From NCBI GenBank assembly GCA_037126765.1, contig JBBCBC010000025.1:11563639-11627638 (forward strand): DNA of 64,000 nt. The letters run 5' to 3'. A program made the translations under genes and the position numbers. Under the pieces are notes generated by a model. That model saw nothing but the letters and a program-made list of their open reading frames with translations. It had not been told where the DNA came from and did no database searches. Each line of letters begins with the position of its first letter. Position 1 is the first letter of the stretch. The stretch comes from Stenogyne calaminthoides (Eukaryota > Streptophyta > Magnoliopsida > Lamiales > Lamiaceae). Positions 47,051-55,488 of the stretch are shown here, in pieces.

Positions 47051-47209
47051 TGGACAAAAGGATAAGTGAATGATCACCAATGATGTGGTGATTGAAGAAT
47101 TCCACTATATGTACGTAATTACAGCGTGTACAACAATATCTACCAATAATTAAGGAATTACAAAAGAATAAAATATATTCCTAAAATACATGGTCAAACA
47201 TCCCTAATA
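47051..47209 (-). repeat. 5' LTR of element E (right), inner edge probably fused to F
   Basis: From GATAAGTGAATGATCACC (about 47061) to CATCCCTAATA it matches the left LTR; the first ten bases differ and repeat a word of F, so the inner edge may be a deletion junction. Target duplication ATAAG follows. Confidence 0.85.
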
Positions 47210-47287
47210 ATAAGAAAATAGGACTATAACTTGGGACACATAAAAATATAACGTCTCTACATTAATAGGGTAGTGATGAAATATTAC

Positions 47288-47678
47288 CAGCATGAAATGA
47301 CGGCGATAGCCTCAGCTGCGGTGGGGGCATCGAGCGGGGGGCGAGGGGCGAGGAGAGCGCCAGGAGGCCTTCCGTTCTTGACAGAGAAATGATCAGCAAG
47401 GGGTCGTCCTTGAAACTCGGCAACAGCTATGGAATCAGTAAACATGGTGGAAGTTCCAAACCTTTTGGGGGTATGTAAATCAGGATGTGTCCCTGCGAGG
47501 GGCTCCTCGTCTTCCGAGTGAGGCTGGACAGGCTTAGCAGGAAGCTTTGTTTACCCGAATGCCCCGACATACTCATTTGCTCTTGGAGAAGCAAAACCGT
47601 AGAGAGCGTACCGCCTGAACATGCATCCCGTCCCGACTTAAACCGGACCCTGGAGACCATCCTGGGCTCTCATATTTC
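47288..47678 (-). pseudogene. CSLD: CSLD exon C with two in-frame stops
   Basis: Acceptor AG precedes GAAATATGAGAG at 47678; phase matches exon B. It encodes NMRAQDGLQGPV, then TAA (47638-47640) where CSLD proteins have Tyr, VGTGCMFRRYALYGFAS, PRANEY, a second TAA (47551-47553) probably from a Gln codon, an acidic linker, KRFGTSTMFTDSIAVAEFQG, RPLADHFSVKNGRPPGALLA and ISCW with a GT donor at 47286-47287. Length is close to the functional exon. The stops are point changes, so decay here came without indels. Confidence 0.92.
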
Positions 47679-48169
47679 CTTTAATTTCATATTAATTATT
47701 CAGCAACTAAAACAATGGAAAAACAGAAAGTACTCAAGCGATAAAAAGTTTTTATAGGCTCGTAGCTTGTTTACTGTCCAGTTTTAGTCCTTAAATTTGT
47801 TTTTCAATCGTTTTGATATAGTCCCAATATTAAAAGATTTTTCAAATGTTGGCCCAAAACCGCCGAGAAGTTGGAAATAGTATGTCACGCAAATGTCCAA
47901 TTTTAGCCCCATAACTTTATTTAATTTCCAACTTTAGTTCCAAAATAGATCCTCACACAGTGTGACATAAAGCGATTGCATTTTAAATTTTTTGGCAATT
48001 TTGAGACCAAAATTGGATTATTTTGTTAATATTGAAACTAAATTGGAAAGGTCATCTTTTTGGGACCGAAATTGGGCAGTAAACAATATATGCTACAACA
48101 AAACTTTTTAACTGAAACACATAATATTATTGTGCAACATAAAATCCCAACTGGTTAAAAAGTTCTTAC
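47679..48169. other. CSLD intron containing a MITE
   Basis: Bases about 47769-48086 carry terminal inverted repeats: left GTTTACTGTCCAGTTTTAGT, right inverse GTTTACTGCCCAATTTCGGT. Interior is 'tttagtccc'-rich and non-coding, similar in style to MULE-type MITEs. No target duplication was resolved. Confidence 0.6.
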
Positions 48170-48545
48170 CATCGAAAAAGACGGTGTTGTGATTTGCATA
48201 TCTATCAGAGGGATCGATTCCTTCAAATTGTTGTGGGAACTGAACGTAGCATACGCGATCACCACCTCGGTCCAGCATGTAGCACATGCCTTCTCTTATA
48301 GCCATGGAATAGTAGACATAGTGATTACAATCCAAGTTCAAAATGAAGGGTCCATTCGATAAAATGGCCGAAGCTCTCACCAGAGCGTTCATCGCCCCCG
48401 CCTTCTTTTTATGATCATAAGATTTGCGTTTCTCGCGAGAAACATACGCGAACATGGGAAGACGAGTGTCTATGCCCGTGAAGTCCAGCTTCTTCTCATC
48501 CGGTCCACCCATCACAGGATCATTATCAGGCACCTTGCTCATTAT
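48170..48545 (-). pseudogene. CSLD: CSLD exon B, catalytic core with altered DxD motif
   Basis: Open through 125 codons with an AG acceptor (48546-48547) and a GTAAG donor (48165-48169). Motifs: DTRLPMFAYVSREKR, KKAGAMNALVRASAILSNG, PFILNLDCNHYVYY, MCYMLDRGGD, FEGIDPSDRYANHNTVFFDG. In active CSL/CESA enzymes the UDP-sugar and metal site is DCD; here the second Asp is Asn (GAT TGT AAT, near 48330). That alone would be expected to impair catalysis, in line with the stops in exon C. Confidence 0.92.
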
Positions 48546-48579
48546 CTATAAGAAAACAATAGATTATTGTTATATATAA

Positions 48580-48870
48580 GACTCCATTTGGATGGATGGA
48601 TTTGAAAATCCATGGATTTCACACATAAAGTATACTCTCCAATGGATTTACAAATACTTAGATGTGAGAGTTTAGAGAAGAGAGTGAAGGGGGAGAGGAG
48701 GAAGGGGTAGAGATGAGGGGATTTCACAAATGACTAGGTTTTGATGGAGATTTGAAATCCCTCCATTTTAAACTAGCTCCTCAAATCTAAGTATTTATAA
48801 ATCCATTGGAGAGTGATGATTTGTGTGTGAAATCCATGGATTTCAATAATCCATCCATCCAAATGGAGCC
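48580..48870. mobile_element. Tourist-like (PIF/Harbinger) MITE in the CSLD intron
   Basis: 291 bp with long inverted arms of about 90 bp. Ends are GACTCCATTTGGATGGATGG (left) and GGCTCCATTTGGATGGATGG (right, inverted). The 3-bp target duplication is TAA (48577-48579, 48871-48873). The GGCTC(C/T)-(A/G)TTTGG terminus and TAA/TTA target are Tourist hallmarks. No coding capacity; it could fold into a hairpin if transcribed. Confidence 0.85.
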
Positions 48871-49124
48871 TAAGTGAAATCAATTATTGTAAAAGTGTAC
48901 TTAATTGGTTCAAAATCTTCAACTAAAATGGTAATGGAGTGAAGTACAATGAGAATGATGGTTAGATTGTTGATTTTATTCTAATACCACAGTTACCCTA
49001 ACTATATTATTTTATATTTTTCATTCCTATTGAAGAATTATGAACTAAGTGCTTATAAATGATAAATTAGGAGTACTGATTACACGTGAATACGGGAATA
49101 ATATTTTTTTAAGGACAGTAACTT

Positions 49125-49435
49125 AGGTTGTGTTTTAAGAATAATAATTTTACGGGCTTGGAAATGTAGGACAATATATTTTAAAACTTGTAAATATAGG
49201 ACAATATGTTTAAAATTTGTAAATATAGGACAAACTATTTTAAAAATATGTAAATGTAGGACAATCGAGCCACAACCTCACATGATATTTCAGCCCGATT
49301 TGGGCTTATTCCGGCTCAATTGTCCTACATTTGCAGATTTTAAAACATATTGTCCTATATTTATATATTTTTGAACATATTATCCTACATTTCCAAATTC
49401 GTAGAATTATTGTCCTTAAAACTCAACCCCCCAAA
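49125..49435. repeat. Fold-back element, arms about 140 bp
   Basis: Left arm (49125-49262) and right arm (about 49302-49435) are imperfect inverted copies made of repeated AAATGTAGGACAATAT-type words. The 40-bp centre holds a small hairpin AGCCCGATTTGGGCT. It lies in the CSLD intron between exons A and B. Confidence 0.75.
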
Positions 49436-49622
49436 ATAATTGTCCTAGAAAAACATTTTTCCCCGTGAATGCTGACATTCAGGCTAACATCAAGTTCTCA
49501 ATGTGTGGAAAATCTTAAAATTAATTATTGCCCTGAATTGTCAGCTTAAATATATAATGTCATTTATTTGACTCTGTAGATAATAATAATTATTAAAGGT
49601 AAGAAAAAAATATTGCTTGAAC

Positions 49623-49749
49623 CTGCAAAATCCCAGCATTGTCTCCCTTTGCATGATCAGGTGCAGCATTAAACCATGTCCCAGGCCAATGAGTTCCATC
49701 AGCCATCCATGTTGCTTTCACCACGTCACTCTTGTGATCTGGACGTAGA
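49623..49749 (-). pseudogene. CSLD: CSLD exon A (5'-most piece seen)
   Basis: Open frame VLRPDHKSDVVKATWMADGT, HWPGTWFNAAPD, HAKGDNAGILQ, then a GT donor (49621-49622) in phase with exon B. The signature TWMADGTHWPGTW is diagnostic of CSLD proteins. To the right the sequence becomes unrelated repeat DNA, so the N-terminal exons are missing or lie outside the window. Confidence 0.9.
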
Positions 49750-50060
49750 ACACCATTGTTCTTATTCGTTCAATACCGAGGACTACTTCAAATCATTTGT
49801 TTTGTCTGGGACCATGGACCGAAATCCCCCCATTGGTATGATATTATCTGCTTTGGGCCAAGTCCGTACAAATTTATTTTTTGGGTATCTCCCAAAAGAT
49901 TTCATACCAATGAAGATAGTGTCCATCCTAATAAACCCCATGATCCTCCCATATTATTTCGATGTGGGATATTGTTTGATACCTCAACATATATGTCATG
50001 CATATAGATTGTGGAATAAAATATAGAACACCGAAATTATTACAGGTAATGTCATTTGTT
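49750..50060. other. Unassigned repeat next to the CSLD 5' break
   Basis: About 0.3 kb that replaces upstream CSLD coding sequence. It contains the words GGCCCAAAGCAGATAATATC and CAATATCCCACATCG on the minus strand, which occur widely in plant intergenic repeats by my memory. Open frames here on the plus strand look fortuitous. No terminal repeats seen. Confidence 0.4.
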
Positions 50061-50490
50061 AAGAACTATCCAGCCTACGAGATAAGGTGGGGTTAATTGC
50101 AGAAGTGGTCCCATGTGAATATGCCCTCATGAAAATGGTCTTTTTTTCAAATAAAATGGTCCCATACATTTTTTCCGTCTAAAACTAACAGTTTAACGTG
50201 CATGTAACCACACGCACCCGTTAACTCCCCCAAAATATCGGATTTTAAAATCAGAAATCAGTTTGCCTTCTCTCTTCACTCTTCCAAAACACGAAACCCT
50301 TCTCACTCAAGATTCCAAACCAAAATCGCAACATCCTCTTCGATCCACACTCAAATTGATTCTGAAATCATGAGGAACCACACAAACCCCATATAACCCA
50401 TATGATTAACCCCACATAAATCGTATCTAGAAAACCCCAAAATATCGCAATCGCTCAAGCTCACTGAAATTGGGGAAATCGCCAACGAAA

Positions 50491-52541
50491 ATGTTGCGAC
50501 GAGGGAAAGAGAAAGTTGTGGACCCTCCTCCACATCGTAAGTTTCGACGACTTAGGATTTTTTTCCTCAAAAAGTTATACTTAGGGGTTTTCCAAAATGT
50601 TACAATTTTAGGGTTTTATGACTGCAATGTGGTTTCAAATAGGGGGTTGGACGAATATATAGCAAAGGGGAACATGAATAGGGAGTTGGGCGAATAAATA
50701 GGAAGATGGGCAAATTTATCTCTTAAGGTTCACATGTTTGTACGAAAAGGGTAAACCAATTTATGGGGTCTTGGATGCTTGTTATATTTTATTTCCTTTT
50801 TAGTGTAGTAGGGAACATATGGGTTTGCTTTATAGAAAAAAAAAAAAAATTTGGTCCACCATTGTAAAATACTTACTATTGTATTCAATTGATGTGGTCC
50901 TTTGTATTTAATATCTTGCCTTATTTGTCTTTTATAGGTGGAAAGCAGGTGTTGTACACCTTTCACATGCATCACGGGGGAACATTATCTGAGGAGGTTG
51001 GAAACATTAAATATGAAGGGGGCACAGTAAGCACATTTGACAATGTAAATGTCAAAGAGCTTTCAAGTGAACTATTTGATGGGTTAGCTGCACAATTAGG
51101 GCTAAGTAGGCCGAAAAAAAAGTATTACATGATTAATTCACTTGATCAACTAAGTCCAGTTTATCTAGGATGTGAATTATATTTAAGTCATGATACTAAG
51201 GCACTTGAGGTTCATATATATGTTGTGACTGAGGATGAGGAGTCCGGGAAAGGGGAGGCTGTGGATGATGTTAGATCTAGGAAAGAGAATCTCACTTAAA
51301 AGGAGAAGGGTAGGCCTATGGGAAAGGGGAGAGAGAAGGTTGCAGATGATGTTAGATCTAGGGATGTTGAACAGGGGAAAGGGAAACTCACTGATAAGGG
51401 GAAGGTTGCTGATGATGTTAGGAGAAAAGAGAAACTCACTGATTAGGAGAAAAAAAAGCTTATTGATGAGCCTGATGATGCTATTATTGATGATTTAGCT
51501 AATTATGAGTGGGAGTCAGAATTTGGGGTTAGAAGTGAGGGAGAGGCAGAATATGGGGTGGGGGGCAGAATTTGAGAGGAAGGCAGATTCTGAGGATAGT
51601 GATTTTGTGATGGGATCTGATGATGGATTTCGTGACTTGTATGATGCATTATTTGAGAAGAGTATTGATAAGGAGGTTGAGTGGTCTGGTATAAGTAAGG
51701 AAGTTGAAGAAAAAAGTGAAGTAGAAATAGAGTCTTCTACTGATGAGCTGGAGGGTAGTGAAGATGAAGATTTGGGTTCTAATGATGATAATTTTGAAAG
51801 AGGGTTGAATAATTGCTTTAAAAGCTCTACTATATTCAACACTGACTTCTTTATTGGGCAAAATTTCGGTGGTAAGCAGTTGTTTAAGGATGCAGTGAGG
51901 TCTCATGGTGTTGTTCACAAAAGGAATGTCAAAATAACAAAAAATGACACAAGGAGAATTTATGCTAGGTGTTTAGACTGTGATTGGTTTGTAAATGCTC
52001 TGAAAGTTAAGGATGAAGAGTCATTCCAGATCTGGAAGTTACAAAATCAACACACTTGTCCAGTTGCTTTCCATGTGAGAAGTTTGAACTCCACTTGGAT
52101 GTCAAAGAGATATATTGAAGACTTTAGGTCAGATCCCAAGAAGAACGTAGATGGCTTTAGAAACAGTGTTTCAAGAGAAACTCAAGTTCATGTCTCAAGG
52201 CACCAAGCATATAGAGCTAAAGTTAAGGCTAAGCAACTAATTGAAGGTAGTTTGAGAAGCAATATGACTTTCATTAGGATTATGCAAATGCTCTTAAGGC
52301 TATGAATCCAGGGTCATTTATAAAAATTTGTGCTAATCAAGGGGCTGATGGCAAAAATAAATTCAGTAAGCTATATGTGTGCTTCCTAGCATTGAAACAG
52401 GGGTTTCTGTCTGGGTGTAGACCTTTTGTTGGTGTAGATGGGACCTTTATGAAAGGTTATTATGGTGGAGTGTTATTAACAGCTGTTGGTGTTGATCCAA
52501 ATGACCAGATCTATCCAGTTGAATTGATGATGTCATTATGA
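50491..52541 (+). pseudogene. MuDR-type MULE transposase, truncated after the first catalytic block
   Basis: Exon 1 (50491-50536, MLRRGKEKVVDPPPH) ends at a GTAAGT donor; exon 2 opens after TTTATAG at 50938. Domains: a PB1-like N-terminal domain (VLYTFHMHHGGTLSEE, KYEGGTVSTFDNVNVKEL), a repetitive acidic/basic linker, the MuDR N-terminal region (FKDAVRSHGVVHKRNVKI, CDWFVNALKVKDEE and QNQHTCPV, the DNA-binding CCH-like block), and the start of the DDE core (GCRPFVGVDGTFMKGYYGG, with the first catalytic Asp). Then ...DQIYPVE is followed by LMMSL and a stop; the second Asp, the Glu and the SWIM zinc finger are missing. In-frame stops and frameshifts lie at about 51298, 51445, 51570 and 52305. 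The normal role is cutting and pasting the MULE in the nucleus. Confidence 0.88.
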
Positions 52542-52676
52542 ATTGAAACTTTATTACTGTCGTTGTAACTGGTTTTTGTGGTATTTGTGATCTGGTTTTG
52601 TGCTTGTTTAGGCTGTTTTTAGTTTGGGTTTTGTGCTTGGTTAGTTGTAATGTCATTATGAATTGAAACTTTATTA
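52529..52676. repeat. 27-bp direct repeat at the MULE deletion point
   Basis: The sequence beginning ATGTCATTATGAATTGAAAC occurs at 52529-52555 and again at 52650-52676. The first copy sits where the transposase frame is lost, the second at the 3' end of the convergent gene. The 94 bp between are GT-rich and non-coding. It looks like a duplication or a patch made during repair of a gap. Confidence 0.75.
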
Positions 52677-53131
52677 AAACAACCATGATACTATTACAGG
52701 TAGCCAAGATATTACAAGCAAGAACAGATACATATTTTTCCACTTCCTATGCTTTTCATTTTCTTCATGTTTCTGCATCTTGATTGTCTTCATTTGCAGC
52801 TCTTTAATTTCATCATTCAAATTCATGATGCATACAAGTAGATTGTTCTCTTCCTCTAGCTTCTTCATTTTAATTTCTGCATTCTTTAGTTCATTTTTCT
52901 GTGCCTTCATATTGTGGAGTAAACCTATGATGATTTATGTGGATCTTTGACACATAGGATTGTCAATCCATTGAAAAATTTTTACAACCATTACCTGTCA
53001 TTGAGAACTCACAATTGAAAAACCTTCTTCCGGGATTAGCATCTGACCACGAGGTGTGTTGAACTGCCCGTATTACACACCCGCATCTAATATTGGAATG
53101 AATGTTTAGATGACGAAGAAGATGAAGACAT
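52674..53131 (-). pseudogene. MULE passenger gene: GRF zinc finger, coiled coil and C-terminal membrane anchor
   Basis: An ATG at 53131 opens MSSSSSSS, then with a frameshift IRCGCVIRAVQHTSWSDANP, GRRFFNCEF and NGCKNF; after another one-base shift the segment QWIDNPMC continues. This is the GRF zinc-finger pattern (C-C-TSW--NPGRRF--C---GC--F-W-D). A stop follows near 52940, then an intact 78-codon frame 52910-52674: MKAQKNELKNAEIKMKKLEE (coiled coil) and a final hydrophobic YLFLLVISWLPVIVSWLF (probable tail anchor). GRF fingers bind single-stranded nucleic acid in other proteins. Small GRF-coil-membrane proteins near plant MULEs are in my memory but not verifiable here. Function in transposition is unknown. 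Two frameshifts and a stop mark it as decayed. Confidence 0.7.
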
Positions 53132-53420
53132 GTGAGTGATTTTCTCTTTTTTGTTGCAAAGTTGAAATTTTTTGGAGTGTTTTTGTGGTTTGGGGGTGCT
53201 AGCAGAAATGGAGTGTTATATAGACAGGTTTCCCTCCAAAAATTCTGACCTAAAACAGGTTTCCCTCAAAGAAATCGATTTTTCCACCTTTTTGGTCACT
53301 TAACGGAAACTGTTATTTAATGGTTGGGACCATTTCTGAAAAGAAAAAAAAAAAAAAAAAAAAAGTGGGACTAAAACTGTAAACACAAAATTCACATGGG
53401 ATCACTTCTGCAATTAACCT

Positions 53421-53500
53421 GATAAAGTGGGATAACTTTAGTAGGTAGAGCATCACTACGCAGGTCATGGGTTCGAGTCATCAATTGACCTATAAAAAAA
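53421..53500 (+). repeat. tRNA-like SINE head split by the MULE
   Basis: The sequence after the MULE contains an A-box-like TTTAGTAGGTAGAGCA (about 53438-53453) and a B-box GGTTCGAGTC (about 53470-53479) at tRNA-like spacing, followed by A-rich stretches. The A-box is degraded and no acceptor stem pairs, so it is not a tRNA gene. The MULE target duplication shows that it inserted at the left edge of this unit. Confidence 0.5.
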
Positions 53501-53938
53501 ACTATCTACCCTAATTAATTAAAAAAACAAAGGACGTGGCATTTTCTTTAGGCAACATCAAGTTTTATTAATTTATTTCAAACTATTTTTTGTTGATTTT
53601 GTGTTTTGAGGGCTAAGTGTCTAAAAGAATTCATTTTAAGTTAAAATTTGTGGTGAGGTGTGAAATTAATTTGTTCATATTATTTTTTTAACAGTGCAAA
53701 ATGTTGTTGTATGCGTTTATGTGCAAGAAAGGTAAATAACAATCAATACAAAAAAAAAATATAGGCTATTAAAGAATTAAAGGTAACTATGGCTAAAGAG
53801 TAAAGAGTAATATATCTCTCACAAGTAAACGTGTTAAAAAAAAAAAAAAACCTTGAATATAAACACATACCGGTATTGAAATGCTTTTGCCAAGAAAAGG
53901 AGTCCTGCAATATTTTTGAGAACTGCAAGTACCAACTC

Positions 53939-53969
<31 letters not shown>

Positions 53970-54202
53970 CAATTAAGAAAACAAGCTTGACTGCAAACCT
54001 CAATTTTTCGATCCATGAGATGGAGTACAACTTAACTCTAATCAACACACCCCTTTCAAAGTATTAAAGCGTCATTGCCAACATTATGTCTCATCGTGAG
54101 ACCGTCTCTCACAAGTGTGCCTCTTATATATGTTAATTTCCATATTTCCTTGAACACGGAGTTTTCTTTTTGATATTTCCAAAGGATTAATGAATGATGC
54201 AT
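53501..54202. other. AT-rich intergenic DNA
   Basis: No gene or bounded repeat. Homopolymer A and T runs at about 53836 and 53957, and a palindromic TCGTGAGACCGTCTCTCAC near 54093 of the same kind as the one at 184, suggesting a dispersed repeat end. Confidence 0.4.
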
Positions 54203-54889
54203 GGGAAAATATACAAAAATGTTCAATTTCAAGTGTCTATTCTGCCCAATTGCTGAAACATGTTCTTTCTTGCCCTTTGCAGACTATTCTACCCTTAATT
54301 CGTATTCTGATCTATTTTATTTCTTCAGTCATACCTACTTTTCCATAACCAATTAACCTCTCATTCCATTTGTATATTTTCAGAAAAAAAAAATTAGGAA
54401 TTTAAAAATTAGGTTATTTTCTCTCTCTCCAAAACTACCGCCCCTCTCCCTTCGGGAGCGGAGGCGATGCCGCCTTAACCGATTCCCGCTGCCAGAGGCT
54501 CCAGATCTGCCACATATCTCATTTTCTTTTATTTTTCTTTGCATATTTGCTCATATTGTGGTTGTTTGGTGAAGTTTATAAGATTTTTTGTTAAAATTTG
54601 GTTCATATTTACGATTCCAACTTGTTTCTAACTAAATTCCGACTTTGTTCCAACCTCGACGAAGACAAAATTAAAAACAGTGCAACAATAAATGGAGACG
54701 AAAAAAATAGAGCAAGGACAATTTTGGGGAGGAGGAGGAGTTGGGAGAACAAGCGAGGGGGAGGGAATAAAGAGGAGGCATTGGTGGGAATGACTAAAAT
54801 AGACTAAAAAAGTACAATTTTTATAAACTGGGCCAAAAGACAACGGTCACTTGAAATTGAGCAAAAAAAATATATTTTTCCAATTTTCC
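54203..54889. mobile_element. Non-autonomous TIR element, probably MULE-type
   Basis: Inverted ends share GGAAAA and, further in, TTCAATTTCAAGTG (54220) against its inverse CACTTGAAATTGAG (54848). Flanking nonamers ATGATGCAT and TATATGCAT agree at six of nine positions. The interior has a GC-rich patch near 54437-54510 (with CTCCCTTCGGGAG hairpin) and no transposase. Confidence 0.45.
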
Positions 54890-55012
54890 TATATGCATAC
54901 ATATAAAAGAATCTATACATTTCGAGTTCGAAACAACCATTAACTTTGAACTATTCAATAGTCCTGTTCAAGTAGCTAGCTATTTATGAATGACACACTT
55001 TAGACTTGTGGT

Positions 55013-55480
55013 TAGGGGTGATATATTGAACCGTATTGAAAATAACAAATTATATCATATACCATACCGAAATTTTCGGTATATAAAAAATTAATATTAT
55101 TACTATACCAAAATTTTCGGTATACCATACGGAATTTTCAGTAAATTACCGTTTCATACCGAAAATTTTATATATACCGTTCTATGTTGAAATTTCGTTA
55201 TACCGTTTAATACCAATTTTTTACAGCAAGATACCGAAACACCGAGATATATAGTGTAATCTATTGAAATACAATTTTTTTTTTTGGTATACCGACATAT
55301 ACTGAAATACCGAATTTTTTTTCGATATAACGATATATACTGAAAATCAAAATTTTATATTTGTCATACCGTTACCATAATGTTACATTTCGATACTCCA
55401 ATATTTTTTATATAAATTTAATATTTTTTACTCCGAACAAAAATGGGATACAGAAAATTTTAATATATTTTACACCACTA
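55013..55480. mobile_element. Non-autonomous hAT element
   Basis: 468 bp starting TAGGGGTGATA and ending TTTACACCACTA, i.e. short inverted ends of TAGNGGTG type. Flanks CTTGTGGT (55005-55012) and CTTGTGGC (55481-55488) form an 8-bp target duplication with one mismatch, diagnostic for hAT. The interior is a dense array of 'ataccgaaattttcggtat'-type palindromic words, commonly seen in plant hAT MITEs. No transposase. Confidence 0.85.
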
Positions 55481-55488
55481 CTTGTGGC

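Larger units (their letters stand above)
40789..47209 (-). mobile_element. Element E: Retrofit/Ale-type Ty1/copia retrotransposon in a CSLD intron
   Basis: Short LTRs (40789-40943, about 155 bp; 47051-47209, about 150 bp) and target duplication ATAAG (40784-40788, 47210-47214). Minus-strand order gag, protease, integrase, reverse transcriptase, RNase H. Short LTRs, a UBN2 gag starting just inside, and a single zinc knuckle fit the Retrofit/Ale lineage. LTRs read TA...CA on the minus strand instead of TG...CA, in both copies. The 5' leader is interrupted by LTR fragment F. Several frameshifts make it defective. Confidence 0.9.
2452..49749 (-). pseudogene. CSLD: Cellulose synthase-like D (CSLD5-type) pseudogene, six exon pieces over 47 kb
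   Basis: CSLD proteins are multi-pass GT2 glycosyltransferases that make beta-1,4-linked wall glucan or mannan in tip growth and dividing cells. Pieces in minus-strand order: 49623-49749 (A), 48170-48545 (B), 47288-47678 (C), 39879-40216 (D, first part), 4252-4287 (D, second part), 2452-2928 (E). Family signatures include TWMADGTHWPGTW, KKAGAMNALVRAS, FQGRPLADH, GRPPGALL, TEDVV, RGWRS and the C-terminal GLMGR block. Splice sites and codon phase agree for A-B, B-C and D-E. The gene cannot make protein: exon C has two in-frame stops, exon D has frameshifts and a deletion, and a retrotransposon splits exon D. The DxD motif reads DCN and the QxxRW motif reads QVLRC. The N-terminal third (RING-like domain, first membrane spans) is not present. 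The CSLD5 assignment comes from remembered family differences in exons C and E. Confidence 0.9.
50090..53420. mobile_element. MULE (Mutator-like DNA transposon) with transposase and GRF-type passenger gene
   Basis: Terminal inverted repeats of about 30 bp: left GGTTAATTGCAGAAGTGGTCCC (50091 onward), right inverse GGTTAATTGCAGAAGTGATCCC. Flanks GATAAGGTG (50081-50089) and GATAAAGTG (53421-53429) are a 9-bp target duplication with one mismatch, standard for MULEs. The plus strand carries a MuDR-type transposase gene (50491-52541), and the minus strand a convergent small gene (53131-52674). Both are decayed, so the element is non-autonomous now. Confidence 0.92.

Noticed and set aside
49676..50026. 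116-codon plus-strand frame as a gene
   Set aside because: It runs antisense through CSLD exon A into a common intergenic repeat and has no domain.
53438..53480. Functional tRNA gene
   Set aside because: A-box is degraded, no acceptor stem or anticodon loop can be formed convincingly, and a transposon has split the left side.
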